DNA from: Gorsachius magnificus
Taxonomy: Eukaryota > Chordata > Aves > Pelecaniformes > Ardeidae
Length of the DNA: 64,000 bases
Assembly (NCBI GenBank): GCA_034008185.1
Contig: CM067109.1
Location: forward strand, 32,024,885-32,088,884
Direction: 5' to 3'
The notes under the pieces were generated by a model that was given only the letters and a program-made list of their open reading frames with translations, made no database searches and was not told where the DNA came from. Of this stretch, positions 37,406 to 48,238 are shown piece after piece. Each line of letters begins with the position of its first letter. Position 1 is the first letter of the stretch. The position numbers and the translations under genes were made by a program.

Positions 37406-37682
37406 CAGAGAACTGAACCGCTGCATGCCTCTGCCGGAGTGTTCTTGTGTGATACTGGGCAAGGGAGGTATCTAGGCTTCTCACAGGCCCCTTTGTGTTC
37501 CAGTGTATCGACCTGCTATATTTAGGATGCATAGGTGAAGTCAGGATCCTCACTTGAGGTCTTGTGAAAACTTCTGTTGTCAGATATTTCAGCATTATTG
37601 AAGGTTTCTACCCTCTGGCCATTTCTGGCTTTAACCTGCATCTCAGTTTCACATGTGTAAAATTGTGATGATAATACAACTC
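37406..37682 (+). mobile_element. MIR-like SINE relic, interrupted
   Basis: Two blocks in the same orientation match successive parts of the conserved MIR-type core as I remember it. CTCTGCCGGAGTGTTCTTGT followed by GTGATACTGGGCAAGGG (about 37430-37465) corresponds to the CTGCCAC...TGTGTGACCTTGGGCAAG part. ATCTCAGTTTCACATGTGTA followed by AAATTGTGATGATAATAC (about 37640-37677) corresponds to CCTCAGTTTCC...TCTGTAAAATGGGGATAATAATAC. About 170 unrelated bases lie between them, where the consensus has only a few, so either something inserted or two relics lie side by side. Confidence 0.55.
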
Positions 37683-38466
37683 TAGTATTCTAGTTCAGAA
37701 TACAGTTATGGACATACCATATCCCTAAGTTGTAAGCATAAAAGCATACTGTATGCAAAAATAACAGTACATTGTTACTGTTGCTAAGAAATATTAAATA
37801 GATTCTCATTCAGTGGCAAGCAATCTGTTCTGCACATTCAGTGTGGCAGGGGTTTGTTGGGGTCTCATGCTTAATTACCATTCACATGGAGGCATGAAGG
37901 ATGAAATTAAGGTAAGCAGCTAAGCTCAATACTAGTTTCACCTAACTTCTGTAGGTTTGGATTTACAGTGTTCCTTATCACTCTGGGATTGCTTGCATAT
38001 TTGCATCTGTTTTCCTCCTCCTATAAATATATATATAGTTTGGTTTTTCAGTAATTTCAGCTAAATTTCAGATGTATGAAGTTCCAACAAATTTCATTAA
38101 AACAGTCTTTGGGGAGAGAAACACCAGTAGCTGCCCTGCTTAGCAAAATGTCCAAAATGACATATGTCAATTTTTACTACATGTCCTAAGACCCAGGGAA
38201 AGAATTGCTACTATGAATGCTTTAATTATGAGAGTGAATGCTATGTTAGATGTCAGAGTACCTCATCCTCAATCAGGGTTCCTTTTCCAGTTCAGTTCTG
38301 TAGTCCTTGATGGCTTTTCCTTCCTATGTTGGTTCTCTTGATATGTAAAAAATTAGAAGTTTTCCTCTACAGTCTTCATGTGATGCAATTAAAAATTCAA
38401 TCAGCAACAACACAAATCATTTGGAAACCAGGCTTCATTAACTCATAAGACACTGTAGCTAGTGGG
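37683..38466. other. Noncoding stretch, nothing recognised
   Basis: AT-rich sequence with a short TATA microsatellite near 38.03 kb. No frame of interest and no known repeat. Confidence 0.6.
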
Positions 38467-38514
38467 TTTTTTGGTTTTTTGCTTTTTTGTTTTTTTAATT
38501 AATGTGATTTTAAT
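38467..38514 (-). other. A-rich tract with ATTAAA signal, possible poly-A tail of a retrocopy
   Basis: On the minus strand, ATTAAA (38514 to 38509) is followed about ten bases later by A-rich sequence of the form A7-C-A6-GC-A6-CC-A6, ending at 38467. It lies about 195 bases beyond the stop codon of the long minus-strand frame. That order (frame, short 3' UTR, signal, A tract) is what a reverse-transcribed mRNA leaves behind. Against this, other A/C-rich tracts occur elsewhere in the window (3261-3330, 50981-51030) without an obvious retrocopy. Confidence 0.4.
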
Positions 38515-38707
38515 ATACTTTGGGAGAAATGCTGAAAACCCTTTTGTAGTAACAGGTTGTGCCACTAGAAGAACTCATGGTTCTGTTGTGCACACTGTGA
38601 CCTCAGGCCAGTAGATCCCATTATCATGTGCATCCCACCTGCAGCATAGGACTCCTCAAGACTGGGTCTGCACCCACCACCAAACTCTGTCCAGTCTCTC
38701 GCCATCT

Positions 38708-39547
38708 TTAACAGTACAGTTTGTGCCTTGTTGTTTCTAGAACCAGTACCAATGACAAAGTTTCTGTTCCCTGTACAGTGTCCTCAGGAGGCAGCTGGAT
38801 TCTGGGGCTGGATTCTAGTGTATTTGGCACAGTATAATACCAAAATAAAGAAACTTTCCATGTCTGAAAGCATTTATCTTTGTTTATTGAAACTTTATTG
38901 AATTTGTTACTGTGCATGTCAGGTATGCCTTCACTACTTGGGGCAGTGCCTGCTATCATGATACTGTTACTCCCATTCACACAAGAGCAGTCATTAATCT
39001 GCGGTGTTACTGCACTGTTTATCGCAGCACCGTGAGTGGCTGTAAAACCTCTAACAGCAAACTGGGGAATCCACTTATACAAGGCATTGTTTAAAAGCAG
39101 AACAAAAAGGTCCATGAGGTCCTTACCCTTCAGAGCTTGTAATGCATGTATAAAACTGGAGACTAGAGGTAAATAAAATGAAACTGGAAAATATGAAGAA
39201 TCAATGAGGCCATCTTGGTCAACATGAAAGACAGCAGTCTCATCATGCCGGTGGTATGACACTGATGGTGGTTTCTGGGACTCTGTCATACTTACCGTGC
39301 TTAAGCCAGCAAAAGTTACTAGAGGCTGGAGGGTAAGAGATTGTAAGAGAAGTCTCACATTTTTGTTACTTGGGTCACATGCAGTTTCTGTAGGCTGGTA
39401 TATATTTAAAGTTATTTGAGAATGTTTTTTCCCAAGTAGCTGTTCTAAGCAATTGTGTATATGATACAGAATATGCTGTACTAGATCTTTTGCAAATGAT
39501 GAGGCCTTTTCACCAGAATTCTGGAAGTTTCCTGTGTGTACCTTAAA
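38708..39547 (-). pseudogene. Long intronless frame (about 279 codons), probable retrocopy; FANCB-like, tentative
   Basis: The frame is open from just after a TAG at 39550-39548 to its stop at 38708, much longer than any other in the window and improbable at this AT content. It has no early methionine: the first ATG is around residue 85, and a GTG sits at 39358. It therefore looks like the 3' part of a coding sequence. The translation is balanced and protein-like: a basic stretch (LLGKKHSQITL), then CDPSNKNV, LTLQPLVTF, a hydrophobic run (YFPVSFYLPLVSSF), and KDLMDLFVLLLNNALYKW. No signal peptide or clear membrane segment is seen. CDPS-K-V, SL-PL-TF...TV and MDLF-LL occur in the same order and at similar spacing in the C-terminal half of FANCB, a scaffold of the Fanconi anaemia core complex, as I recall it. 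The last 100 residues do not match. No good acceptor (polypyrimidine plus AG) precedes it, arguing against a terminal exon. Coding nature is fairly sure; identity is not. Confidence 0.55.
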
Positions 39548-40650
39548 CTATCTCCCCTTTTTCAGATTTCTGCCATTCATGTTCTTGGTCAGGATTTTTC
39601 AGCATGTTCAGTTTAGACAGCATTGATTTTTTTTAACAATGGAAGAAGTACATGCTAACCCTTATGCTTTAAAATATTTAAGTCATCCAGTCCCGATATG
39701 TCTCAAAATTTCCTCTTTTTCTGGTAAAAAATCTGTTTGGTTTCACTAGACAACAGAAATACTGAAGAGATATAAGCAACTTCAGAACTCTTCCCTGTAC
39801 TGAAACTTTAATTATTGATGTTTCAGATACTCTTTCAAATGAGTGAAAAATCTTACATGAAATTTTTCTTACATGATTGTTTAAAAAAACTTTCATTAAA
39901 AAGATAATGGCTTTTTTATTCTCAAAGAACATGAAAGAAATATTATGTCTGGGAAGGTGGAAAGATACAAAGATGATAACCTTAGTCTCATTGCTAGAGA
40001 AGATAGTGTCTGAGATTGAAAGCAAAATGAGATAAAATTGGTCAGTGAATCTTGAAATCAAACAGAAACATGAATTGACATACACTATTTTTAGGACAGA
40101 AAAAGAAATGGAGAGAAGTATGTGCCAGAGTCTGGATAATTTTCTGGAATATCCTGTCAGTACACATAATGATAAAAATGCACACCTGTGTAATTCAGCC
40201 AATTCTAGTCTTGTTTTTTATATTAATTTTTTATTTTAGAGTGATGGAAACTGTTATAAATAGTGGAGGTGCCTTGCAAGAACAATCCTTACTTATTTAC
40301 TTTCTTGTGTAAAAACATGATGTCTACATTGTGAGTGATCAGAATCATTGAAAATATAGGTGAAAGCCCAAGCAAAAATGTGTTGCCGGACTTGGAAAAC
40401 AGGATTGTGAGAAGTGAGTTAGAATTCTCAAACACATTGCCCTGAGCCAACAATAAAACTTGTTTTATGCCAGTAACCTCTGACTTCATGCATGGGTAAT
40501 CTGGTATGCTGGCAGTATCATCTGTGTGCTGCTTGCTACAAGGCAAAGGTCTTGGTGGCCTCCTCTGCTGTTAAACATGACCTCAAATATGTATGTTTGT
40601 TCTACATAGAAAAAGCAACAGTTTTGAAACACATTATTGTAACTCAGACA
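39548..40650 (-). pseudogene. Frameshifted coding-like remnants upstream of the long frame
   Basis: Several protein-like pieces follow one another on the minus strand in changing frames: FEVMFNSRGGHQDLCLVASS (about 40600), EVTGIKQVLLLAQGN (about 40475), FNDSDHSQCRHHVF (about 40345), EKFHVRFFTHLKEYLKHQ (about 39870), FLPEKEEILRHIG (about 39725) and KNPDQEHEWQKSEKG (about 39590). A second open run of about 180 codons covers 40220 to 39678, but its hydrophobic translation is probably not the original frame. GxxQVLLL, an S-GG block before it, and an F-x-E-L-like block after it again fall in FANCB order. The spacing between 40475 and 39870 is longer than expected, suggesting an insertion. In-frame stops and at least four frame changes mean this part cannot be translated as one protein. 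The 5' end cannot be placed. Confidence 0.35.
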
Positions 40651-41585
40651 TCAACTGTATTAATATATGGCACCTGGAATTACAGACAGCATGTTAATCA
40701 ACTAGCTTGCTTTTATTTACATGTGGTGATTGTCACAAATAATGACTCATGAATCACTACTGTGCATGAAATACAGCTTACAATTACTCATTACTAATAT
40801 TCTAATTATTTTCCAAGTGTTCTATGTATTTACATCTCTACATATAAAATTATGCATTTATGAAATACAAAGCTATCCATACATCTATAAGCTCCTTGAC
40901 ACTATGCTTGTGTGTTAAATGTCTTAAATTTAAGGAAAAACATTTCTAAAATGAGGAAGGCACTATGTAGTGTCTGTGAACAGCACCAAGAGGGAAAAGA
41001 CAAAATTCTTGAGAATGAAGTAACTGCAAAAAAAGCAAACAACTTTGTACATCTAGGAAATGCATCCTAGATTAAATATATTTCTAGCATGACCAAGTGA
41101 AGGTGAAGGGCATATGTATATAAATGTGTGTCTGCATGTATGTGTCTATGGACATACATACATATATACGTAAAAATTCTCAACGGAGTAGTTTTGTATT
41201 TGGCAAAGTTTGATGGTGATAATTTCTATTGAAATTTTTTTTTGCAATGTCTCAAAATTAGGGAAAAGGGAAACTTTATGGCAATTATCTTTAAATTGTC
41301 TTTGAGCCTTGTGCTGGTTTTACACTAATTGACAGCTTCAGCCATATCACATCAGACTATCTGATGAACTTATGATATTTATGTGTCTTTCTTTGTACAG
41401 ATATGCTATATTCTGGAAGATAATTAAGATATATGTTCACACTGAATTCCCAAAACGATCCTTTCTTAGTTTTTACCAAACTTGATCAATTACTTCATGC
41501 CAATGAGTGTTACCTACCACCCTATGCCACAAGATGCAAAATGGGTCTTAAGATATGGTGTAGGTGCATCCCTGTTGTGAATGGT
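40651..41585. other. Noncoding stretch with a TG/TA microsatellite patch
   Basis: No frame above about 86 codons. A patch at 41110-41172 mixes ATGTATGTG and ACATACATA steps and is partly self-complementary. The N-terminal part of the coding sequence copied at 38.7-40.65 kb, if it was ever here, is not recognisable. Confidence 0.55.
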
Positions 41586-41784
41586 AGGAGGTTGGGCCAC
41601 AGCTGATGGGCTCATACAGCTGTTGCACTGATGTAATCTGCCGAGTTTCCTTACGTATTCCTACTTTTTTCTTTTTTTTTTTTTTTCCTTTTTTTAGGAA
41701 GGCATTGCGGGGGCAAGGGAGCAGGGCATGGAGTGAGCAAGCGTCTGTGTGGTGTTCAGCTGCCTGCCAGGTTAAACCACAACA
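41586..41784 (+). mobile_element. Decayed LTR relic related to the 23.2 kb LTR
   Basis: The 3' end GGAGTGAGCAAGCGTCTGTG, TGGTGTTCAGCTGCC and GGTTAAACCACAACA matches the 3' end of the LTR at 23181-23747 block for block. Upstream, GGAGGTTGGGCCACAGCTGA resembles its GGGAGGGGCCACAGCTGGGA block. The middle is replaced by a T-rich tract at 41665-41695, and the TATA and ATTAAA regions are gone. GTGCTGGTTTTACAC at 41311 might be the remnant of the 5' end, but the intervening sequence does not match. Confidence 0.65.
41665..41695. repeat. T-rich tract (T6-C-T15-CC-T7)
   Basis: A 31-base pyrimidine tract of almost pure T lies inside the LTR relic, in the place where intact copies carry a pyrimidine-rich segment. 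Confidence 0.85.
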
Positions 41785-43063
41785 GACATGAATAGAATAC
41801 CACCCTTTTGTGCATCAATTCAAAGATATTGAGAAGAAATCTCAAACTTTCTGTATAGTTGTTATGGGGTTTTTTCTTCCATTAAATATTTGTATGTTAC
41901 AGTACATTGGGTTTAGAAAACAAATTATTTTCTGAGCAGCACAACCAATGAAGCACGGTTTCCTATGGATTTGCATTTGTGGCCTGAGCTCATGTTGAGC
42001 CCCTGATGTCTAAAAGGAAGGATGAGTTCACACCGCAAGTGTTTCCTCCATGTGAGCATTGATGGGTCCTCAGAAAACAGTTCTCAAAAACCTCATGAGA
42101 AGTTAGCAACTTTGAGACTCCTCCTCTGTCAGACTTGGTTGGAATTGAGCAATGAGTCGTGTTCCAATGGGGCATGAGGCTTTGCTGGTTTTGTTGGTTT
42201 GTGGAAGTTGGGAAAAGGCAAACTTGGGCACAAAGAGACACTGAACGTGCTTGGTTTACCCTCCCTTTCCTTAGGGTGCCAGAACAAAGACCCGGTGCCA
42301 GTTGTTGGCAGGTCTGATCTTAGTCCTACTGCCCCAAGTGGCAATGTGGTGCACGTAGGTGCACAGTCCACTGTAGAGGATTGTGAAGCCTCGAATTTAC
42401 CATGGTGAATTTCCTGCAGTGATCTGACTAAACATGGAAAGCAGTATGTCATGGCAGACTTCGTAGGCTGTAATCTGTTATTTTGTCCTAGTAAATGAAT
42501 TCTATAGTCAGGTCTACAAATCAATTTACTTCTAGTTTTCAAAGATTCAGTTTTGGAACTGAGTGGAATTTAGTGGCATTTATACTGTGATAAACAATTA
42601 TTGAGAAGAAAGAAAAATTATCAGTGTTAAAAAAGCTGAAATTAAAAATCCTTTAAAAAATTTCAGGATTGAAACATTCCCAAAAAATGCAGGTTAATGT
42701 ATTTGATTTGTTTTGTATTTTGGATTTTAAGAATATGAAACAGATGGCAGAAAAGACTGTTACTGACTGTGATACTCCTTACATTTTCTTTTACTAAATT
42801 CCAAGTTCATTGGTTTTTCTGCACTAATTATTTTGTATCTGAAGTAAGTATTTCAATGATATATCATGAGATGTGTGGTGCAAATTTGAAATCAGAGGCT
42901 AATACACTATTGTACATAATTATGGCTATATTTTATAGAAAGAAATAGTTTTAAAATCTTATTTTAGTAAAATACTGAGTTATTGTGGATGAGATTGGTA
43001 GTAATATTTTATCATTTATATTTTTTGGTTCTCAAAACAAATAAAGCAGATGTCTGAGATCAT

Positions 43064-43092
43064 TAGTATATTATGTTCAGTGTGCAAAAAGA
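43064..43092 (+). repeat. Copy A of an exact 29-base direct repeat (partner 43186-43214)
   Basis: TAGTATATTATGTTCAGTGT followed by GCAAAAAGA recurs identically 122 bases downstream. The flanks differ, so the duplication is confined to the unit. Confidence 0.9.
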
Positions 43093-43185
43093 ATCACATT
43101 TGATATATACTGTTGGGTTATATATATTTCATTTCTATATTTGGAGTTTAATTTTGCAGATCTCTTGCTATAAGTAGTCCCACTG

Positions 43186-43214
43186 TAGTATATTATGTTC
43201 AGTGTGCAAAAAGA
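43186..43214 (+). repeat. Copy B of the exact 29-base direct repeat
   Basis: Identical to 43064-43092 over all 29 bases. The intervening 93 bases are AT-rich and unremarkable. Confidence 0.9.
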
Positions 43215-44642
43215 TGCATCTATATGCATTGTATAAAGTAACTGCAGTTTGTAGAACCTCTGCATGTATTAATTGTGCTCACAGTCACGACCTTAATTGG
43301 AAATTTGTGTTTCTTTTTGAAGAGAGTGGATAAAAGTATAGAGTAAGACATCAGTTACCAGGCAAAGCTACCTTGTCCCTTAATATCCTGCACTTTTATT
43401 ATTATTTTCACCTTGTGTGAGCACTAAAAGGAAAGAACATATGCTACCTGATAGCTAGACAACTCTCTCTGTTTTAGCCTGGTGTGGTTTAGTTGGATAA
43501 AAACCGGCATAAATCAATTGAAAATGAACTAGCTAATTTTTTTTAATCCACATTTTAATAGAGAATTTTTTAAAATAATGAATAATAATTAACTTATAAG
43601 AACTATTGTATGTTTCTAAATAAGGACTGCAACTGCAAAATCTTACTGAGATTAAACATCTTATTAAGTGCATACTAAATATACTTTAGATAAACAGATT
43701 TTCTTTTATCTCTCTGGGGACAAATCAAGCAATAGAACAAGAAATAGTGACATAATACTGAAACAGCATGAAAAATATAATTGTTGATCAATAAGAGAAC
43801 ATCATTCTGTGAAAATGTTAATACAAATGGCAGCAGAGAAAAAAGGTTCTGACTAGACTCTTTCACTGGATAATTTTTTCTTTTTTTAATTCAAAACCAA
43901 TGAATAAAAGTGTTTAGAAAGATCTTGCAGAGTCAATACCAGTTTCATCAGTTTTCTTTTCCTTATGAGCATTAACACCTGTTTTTAGTTACACTTTGTA
44001 ATTTGAGACACGTCAAGAAAAGCATGACATGAAAAAGACCATGAGCTTATTTCACTTTTCCACAAGGACATTCTTCTTCCTCAGTAAAATGGAGGTTCCT
44101 CTGCAACTGGATTTCAAGATGAGGGGTTGAGTCTTAGGGTTCAGAAATAGCTCATCTCCGTGACATCTGTTTCCTCAGACCTGCAGGAATCTTACAAGTT
44201 AATGCTCTGTCATTAGTTGCCTGCCCACTATCTTTTTCTATGCCTGTAGTGTGTCTGAGTCTCTAGGAAGAGCCAGAGCTATACAGAGGGAGGACAAAGT
44301 AAGGTGGCATGTGAACTGTATTGATTCCAGCTTTTCTCTTTCCTAGTCTGTGTGTGAGGCTTGCACGGATTCCCTAAAATGTCAGTCTGCTCTTGTGGCC
44401 AAGGCTCCTGAGTAGTGTAAGCAGAGAGGTGTAAAGGGGAGGGAGAATGGATGGAGAGGGCAATCCTCTTCCAGTCCAGTCCTGGAGAGTACATTTTCTC
44501 AGTCTCAGGCTCATAGCCTGAGCCTGGCCCGATGGGCAGAATGTTCAGAGGGTCCCACAGCACTGCAGAGCAACACTGCAGCTACACTGAGATGGGGATA
44601 ATTGAATTGACCTTAGTGGACTAAATACAAGAGTGAAAGTTC

Positions 44643-44657
44643 TTTTTTTTTTTTTTT
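44643..44657. repeat. Poly-T run of 15
   Basis: Fifteen consecutive T residues, followed by ATTTTCCC. Confidence 0.85.
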
Positions 44658-46210
44658 ATTTTCCCTGTATTACATTAATAAATACTCACCACTACTGTTC
44701 CCAGGAATAGAAGGAAAAGGTGTGCATAGTCAACACTGAAGTCAAGAAACACCTCTTCTTTTTTAAAAAAACATTGCTGAAAACAGCCAAGAGTGTGGAA
44801 GCACTTCTAATGATGGCACTGCACAGAGTTCAATATAACATTAATTATTCTTGTGCTACTTAATGTCCACAGGTATTTCAAATGCACAGCAAGAACAACT
44901 GTAAAAATACAAGGGAGTCTTTAAATTATACAGGTTTAAAAGTGAAACATATGGCTATTTCCTAGAAGTTATGTTACTAGTAACATAGCATATGGGTGTC
45001 CATATGGAAAGGATTGCACTGCCAGTGCTGTAGAGATTAAACTAATACATCACTACTAAGGAGATACAAAAATGTGTCTTAGCCACTTGCTAATTATCAG
45101 TGTCGGTAATGGAAGTTTTCATTTTGTTTATTTTTTTAAAGTTGCAGGGTAGATAGAGCAATTATTTGTAAAGGAATAAATTATAAAATTGTAAAATATA
45201 GCTATAGGTTATTGGCATAGATTCAAAAGCTGAATCTAATCCAACTTACACCAGTTCTGTAACAGTGTACTAACTGTACTCTACATCAAAAAATAAATCT
45301 GTTTATATTCATTAAAGCAAAGTGATCCATGCTATAGCGATTCGGTTATACTCCAGAGCTCTGTTCCTTAAGCCATTCGTGAATTTCTTTCATTTATTCT
45401 GTCCTTTCACTGGGAAGGATTCAGTGGGACATTTGTGTGCTTCCCCATTTTCATACCTGGCAAACAACCAATCCTCTCATGTAATGTTTTTCTTTACCTT
45501 ATTTATTTCTTTCCTTGTTTGGACTATACTCATCTTTCTTGCTCTTTTCTGTTGGTAGCATCTGGAGCAGGAATGTTTTCCACTGTATGAACTTGATCAA
45601 TTAGGAGAAAGTATCCAGGCTCCCCTGACATTGCGCTGTGTCAGGAACATAAGCACTTCCCAGCAGTGTCTGGTCCAGCATTTGAGTTAACAATTTTGAA
45701 GGCTAAAATTTGTGTTGTTACATTTTTGATCTGTCACAGGCAGTAGGTGCTTCAGAAAGACATGGTAGTCAGGTACTTTCTTACAGTAGTCAGTACATTC
45801 TTACTTATGCCTGGGATGGATATTCTCCAACATAAACACTTGGCTGTGTGATTAGTTTGCAGCTGGGCTGATTCAGACATTATTCACATTTCTGCCTACT
45901 TTTATTTTTCAGCAGTCGGGGATGTTAGTGATGGTGGCAAAATCAAGATTGCTGGCAGAACTTTGTAGCACTTTCAGCAAAGATCTCTATCAGATTTTTT
46001 GTTAGCCTTGTTAAGGTTTTCAGTAATGGAAATCATCTTAAAGTAAAGCCATCCTGGGAAGAAACAGTCACAGGATTTTCTTGAAGGTGTGCTTGAAGGT
46101 ATTTTTGCAGATGAGGCTAATAGAAAGTAGTAATATTCTAGTCTGATGATGTTAAAGTCTGTGCCCAGTGCAGAACACCTAAGTGCCAAGCATTGTGTAG
46201 TGTATGTTTC

Positions 46211-46235
46211 TTTTTTCCTTTTTTTTTTTTTTTTT
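46211..46235. repeat. T-rich tract (T6-CC-T17)
   Basis: A 25-base T tract with one CC interruption. No retrocopy is recognisable on the minus strand side. Confidence 0.85.
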
Positions 46236-48238
46236 AACCTGGGTAAATGGATTTTGTATTCATCTGAGGTTGTATCTGCAGCAACCTTCTAGACAATACC
46301 TACCTGAAGAATTTAAAAAAAAAAATATGTTTTTGGTAGCAAAATGCTAGTCATGCAAGACTTGCTTTCAGTGCTACTATTGCAGTAGTTCATGCAAAGT
46401 CTACACTGAGATGAATGACAACATGAAATACAGCAATATCTATAGTAAAGCAAAAAGATATTTACTAAAAAAGGGTAAAAGTACGCTAAGCAGATTTTGA
46501 GTCTCAAGTGTTTAAAGCTCTCTAAATGATATTAACGTAAGATACAGGGTGAAAAACAATTCTATAAAAGAATCTTAAATTAGGTGATTCTAAGTAAGCA
46601 TATTTCCTCCTTTTATAAAACCCCTACCTTAGATGAAGTTTAAACCTGCAAACTTATTAGACACTAGTTCATATGCATCACTAGCGAGTATCATATTTTA
46701 GTAGTGTGGATTTTGTTAAAGCAAAACCAAATAAATTATACTCATAGAAATGACACCTTAAATGTATGGCATGACTATGTTATGACCTTTCCCTATGTTA
46801 TGGCTATATACAAATATATACAGCTTTTTTCATAGAAAATATGTAAATAATTGTTCAAGTTGCTTATGTTTGCCTTCCATTGTTAGTCAGATAGCGTGGG
46901 ATTCATCTCATCTTGTGTTAGCTATGACTCTAAGCCATCTATACCTCTTCAGCTGGCGAGGAGCGAGACCTGGGTCCCCAGGATGATTCACCTGTCCACC
47001 AAGCTGAGTACAGAGCTTAGCCAGATGAGCAGCAAAGATGAGACTTCTAACATTCCATTGCTAAAACAAGATGAGATTAACCCATCCTTAACTTTCATTT
47101 TAAATTTTATTACTATACCTTTAAAGAGAAATACAGCTTTATGTTGGCAAACAGTTCATAAAATGTTTAAGTGTGAAAAACAACCAGTGATATCATAAGC
47201 AAATATAGACCTATCTTTCATACTTAGTAATATCAGTAGCATTTAACATTAACCTTAATGATGCAGTTAGTTGCGTGATAATTTGAAAACAGTTTACCAA
47301 AGAATGCTGGAATTAGCAAAGAATAGCAGGACAATTAGGTAAAGGCAAAGTTGCTTAATAAAAAAGCACTTAAAACACCTAACCCCTTTTTTTAATCACT
47401 TTTTAAAATTGCAGATGTATTTTTCTGTATGCTAATAAATCATCAGATCAACATGTACTGTAACATTTTGCAGACTACTTTTTAAAGAACTAAAATTCAT
47501 CAATACAGAATTTTCTGTTAGAAATTCTAACTACAATTGTTTCTTTCATCTGCCTAAAAATTGAAAGACACTAACTACAACATCTAGTTCAGTTGGAAAC
47601 ATGTTATTAAATTTCTCTAAATTTTAAGCTTATGCAAGCACTAACTTAGTTGTGCATTTGCTATGAGATATGTCTTTGTGAGAACGGTACATTTGGATGC
47701 GAAAAATTAGACCAGCAGAGACTAAGCAAATTGTAACGGTGATGTTCTCGGGTGTCGAGGGAGGGATTCAGACATGTGTGCCACCCATAGCGTCTTAGCT
47801 GACTCATCTAGCTGGATTGGGGTCAGCAAGGCAAAAAGACATTTCAGCTTTTTAGCTAGAATCATGGAATTGCACTCAGAGTGCCAGTAAACTTCAGGGA
47901 GAAGGATAGCTGTGAAATCAAAAAGAAAATGCAGAAAGTAGCCTGGTGGAAAAAGAACATAAGGAGCAGAAGCGTCACATACAACTGTGCCAGTGGAAGT
48001 GAGTTTAGGTTAGTGTCTACTTTGGGATTCTTGCTCTGCTGATTAATGGGAATGAAAGTTTACCTACTGTATCTGCCTTCTGTATTCTAGTAGTTGTACA
48101 TTCTTTTAAAATCTTGAGGTAACAAAGTTAAGGATTGTAAAGTTAAAAGTTAATGTGTGTTTGTGCAGATGGCTTCAGTGCTTGTAGCTGCACTGATTCT
48201 GCTTGTGTAAGAAGGAGGTGGAATAGATGTGTTTATCT

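Larger units (their letters stand above)
41785..48238. other. Noncoding stretch, no gene seen
   Basis: The longest frame is 137 codons on the minus strand (42542 to 42129), in a moderately GC-richer patch. Its translation is rich in S, T and P, without a domain I know. Similar GC-richer patches occur at 44.1-44.6 kb. No splice-bounded exon or known repeat is seen beyond those listed. Confidence 0.55.

Noticed and set aside
41311..41330. GTGCTGGTTTTACAC as the 5' end of the LTR relic
   Set aside because: Only the first ten bases agree with the LTR start, and the following 250 bases do not; a chance match cannot be excluded.
23181..41784. The two LTRs as ends of one provirus
   Set aside because: They differ greatly in decay, lie 18 kb apart, and no retroviral internal sequence is visible between them.
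42129..42542. 137-codon minus-strand frame
   Set aside because: The patch is GC-richer than its surroundings and the translation is S/T/P-rich without motifs; the length is within reach of chance for the window.
45225..45275. CTTACACCAGTTCTGTAAC as another ancient SINE relic
   Set aside because: Only about 15 bases resemble the remembered repeat block, too little to support a call.
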